Assembly (NCBI GenBank): GCA_031286695.1
Contig: JAITTY010000017.1
Location: forward strand, 62,001-126,000
Length of the DNA stretch: 64,000 bases
Origin: Sphingobacterium sp.
GTDB taxonomy: Bacteria > Bacteroidota > Bacteroidia > Sphingobacteriales > Sphingobacteriaceae
Reading direction: 5' to 3'
A program made the translations under genes and the position numbers. Positions within the stretch are counted from its first letter, which is position 1; every line of letters begins with the position of its first letter. Shown here piece after piece: positions 62,887 to 64,000 of this stretch. Under the pieces are notes generated by a model. That model was not told the DNA's origin, made no database searches, and was given only the letters and a program-made list of their open reading frames with translations.

Positions 62887-64000
62887 CTATTGATCCACAT
62901 GGCTATTGTCAAATTGATACCAGTTTATTTTTGTTGAAACGCGCATCAAAATCGCCAAAATGATAAAGATGCCAATTGTTCCGGCGATAAGGGAATAATC
63001 CCGAAGTTGCATAAGGATATAGATGAAGAGATAAAATAAAGCCAAAATTGAACTCAGCAACAGCGCCGATTTTTGGTCTTTGGTAATTGATTTAATGAAA
63101 CTGCCAATCAACAAAACTGTAGCCACGGAAGCTGTTAGGTAAGCTAGATTAAATCCAATATGCTCGGATAGCGCAAGTAGCAATGTATAGAAAAGAACCA
63201 TCGCTGCACCAATCAGAATATATTGAATGATATGGATTCGTTTTTTCTTGATCACCTCGGTGAATAGGAGCGAAGTAAAAGTCAGAATAATGACTAAAAT
63301 ACCATATTTGGCAACCCGTGTTGTTTTTTGATAATTGTTGATATCTGGTAAGAAGTTAATTGTAATCATGTCCGTATTATCCAATAGGTTATTTGCGGAG
63401 ACAACTGTAGCGGGGACGGTTTGTGCTGCTTTTTGCTCGTTGCCCTCATTTGCATTTTCGAGGTTGTTGTTATCGAACTGAAAGATTGGACGGGCATCGC
63501 CTGTCCATTGTTGAGGTAGCTTTCGACTGAAAGAAGGGATTTCCCAGGAAGCTGAAAAATTGGATGCTTCGGTATTACGTTTACTCGGTAAAAATGCACC
63601 AGTGAAACTTGGATTGGCCCAGTTACCCTTCGCCTGGATGTTTGTCTGGTCGCCCAGCGGGAGGAAATTTAATGATTTGGATCCTTTTAGATTTAGTTTT
63701 ATCTTGAAACGATTGTCCGTTTTCTGTGGATCCAAAGGTACAGGACAAACCAAATTTTGAGTAAATAATTTGAGATTATTAAAGTCTGGTTCGAAAGTCA
63801 GTTCATTGCCATCCCAATTCAAGGATGGGCGCTTACCTAAGCCTTTAAAATCCTGGATGCCGAAAATAAGCTTGCTGCCTTTCCAGTCAATTTGCTCATG
63901 CGGGATCTCGAGTTTTTCTAGTGATATTTTGTCAAAGGAACCTTCTAATGTCATGTTGCTGTTGTAAACTACGGCATTATAAATACCTCTTGAAAGATGT
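62887..64000 (-). CDS. creD: CreD-like inner membrane protein, cut by window end
   Basis: The frame is open to the window edge, so the N-terminal part is missing; about 370 residues remain. The first visible residues, HLSRGIYNAVVYNSN, and the following periplasmic beta-rich domain match CreD, followed by about six membrane helices from near KYGILVIILTFTSLLFTEV to the end. CreD (also called inner membrane protein YgiY-like or cell envelope integrity protein) is tied to envelope stress and beta-lactam response in other bacteria. The ATG at 63954 is internal. The neighbouring regulator gene usually beside it is not visible. Confidence 0.87.
   Translation of the reverse strand, partial: HLSRGIYNAVVYNSNMTLEGSFDKISLEKLEIPHEQIDWKGSKLIFGIQDFKGLGKRPSLNWDGNELTFEPDFNNLKLFTQNLVCPVPLDPQKTDNRFKIKLNLKGSKSLNFLPLGDQTNIQAKGNWANPSFTGAFLPSKRNTEASNFSASWEIPSFSRKLPQQWTGDARPIFQFDNNNLENANEGNEQKAAQTVPATVVSANNLLDNTDMITINFLPDINNYQKTTRVAKYGILVIILTFTSLLFTEVIKKKRIHIIQYILIGAAMVLFYTLLLALSEHIGFNLAYLTASVATVLLIGSFIKSITKDQKSALLLSSILALFYLFIYILMQLRDYSLIAGTIGIFIILAILMRVSTKINWYQFDNSHVDQ

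Noticed and set aside
1..64000. Recent mobile element or genomic island
   Set aside because: No transposase, integrase, tRNA-associated repeat or sharp composition change was seen; the PUL-rich half and the housekeeping half share codon style.

Overview
The window looks like chromosome of a Bacteroidota bacterium of the Sphingobacteriaceae, most likely Sphingobacterium. The genus is my inference. The evidence is four SusC/SusD outer-membrane pairs, promoters of the TTTG/TAnnTTTG type, an AT-rich composition, and housekeeping genes in their usual Bacteroidota form (LptD-like, MlaD-like, CreD, TatA with a long acidic tail). I saw no tRNA, rRNA, insertion sequence, prophage or CRISPR array.

Layout. 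(1) 1-5657: 3' end of a zinc metalloprotease followed by a SusC/SusD pair. (2) 5733-6458: orphan LytTR response regulator. (3) 6686-11317: second SusC/SusD pair behind a promoter wrapped in inverted repeats. (4) 11.46-11.55 kb: a dense cluster of DnaA-box-like 9-mers, a candidate replication origin or DnaA-binding site. (5) 11539-15031 (minus): PepSY membrane protein and TonB-dependent receptor, probably for siderophore iron. (6) 15350-16661: GDPD phosphodiesterase and a small TPR protein. (7) 16766-21418 (minus): third SusC/SusD pair. (8) 21841-25510: zinc-ribbon membrane protein preceded by a 21-bp-period direct repeat, a degenerate repeat tract, and an outer-membrane beta-barrel protein. 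(9) 26037-27209: GH27 alpha-galactosidase. (10) 27473-43348: a complete sialic-acid utilization locus. (11) 43517-46191: GH16 glucanase lipoprotein and a beta-lactamase-fold serine hydrolase. (12) 46796-64000: small unknown genes, then tex, tatA, a MATE exporter, a 2-oxo acid dehydrogenase E2, cinA, lptD-like, an amidase, an mlaD-like gene, an S9 peptidase and the start of creD.

How the genes work together. In the sialic-acid locus a GntR/FCD regulator (NanR-like) is read divergently from SusC/SusD, aldolase, mutarotase, MFS transporter, two-domain O-acetylesterase, N-acylglucosamine 2-epimerase, GH20 hexosaminidase and GH33 sialidase. This implies a route: deacetylate and release sialic acid from glycans at the cell surface, import it across both membranes, cleave it to ManNAc and pyruvate, then epimerise ManNAc to GlcNAc. 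A GlcNAc kinase is not in the window. Three copies of TATWACATAT sit exactly where operators for the divergent regulator would be expected.

The points most worth a second look are the DnaA-box cluster, the regulator sites of the nan locus, the LytTR-like direct repeat, the repeat-wrapped promoter of the second SusC, and two unlinked short reading frames encoding the related peptides MKAKxxxFWP(L/M)Rx(D/E)TFRK.
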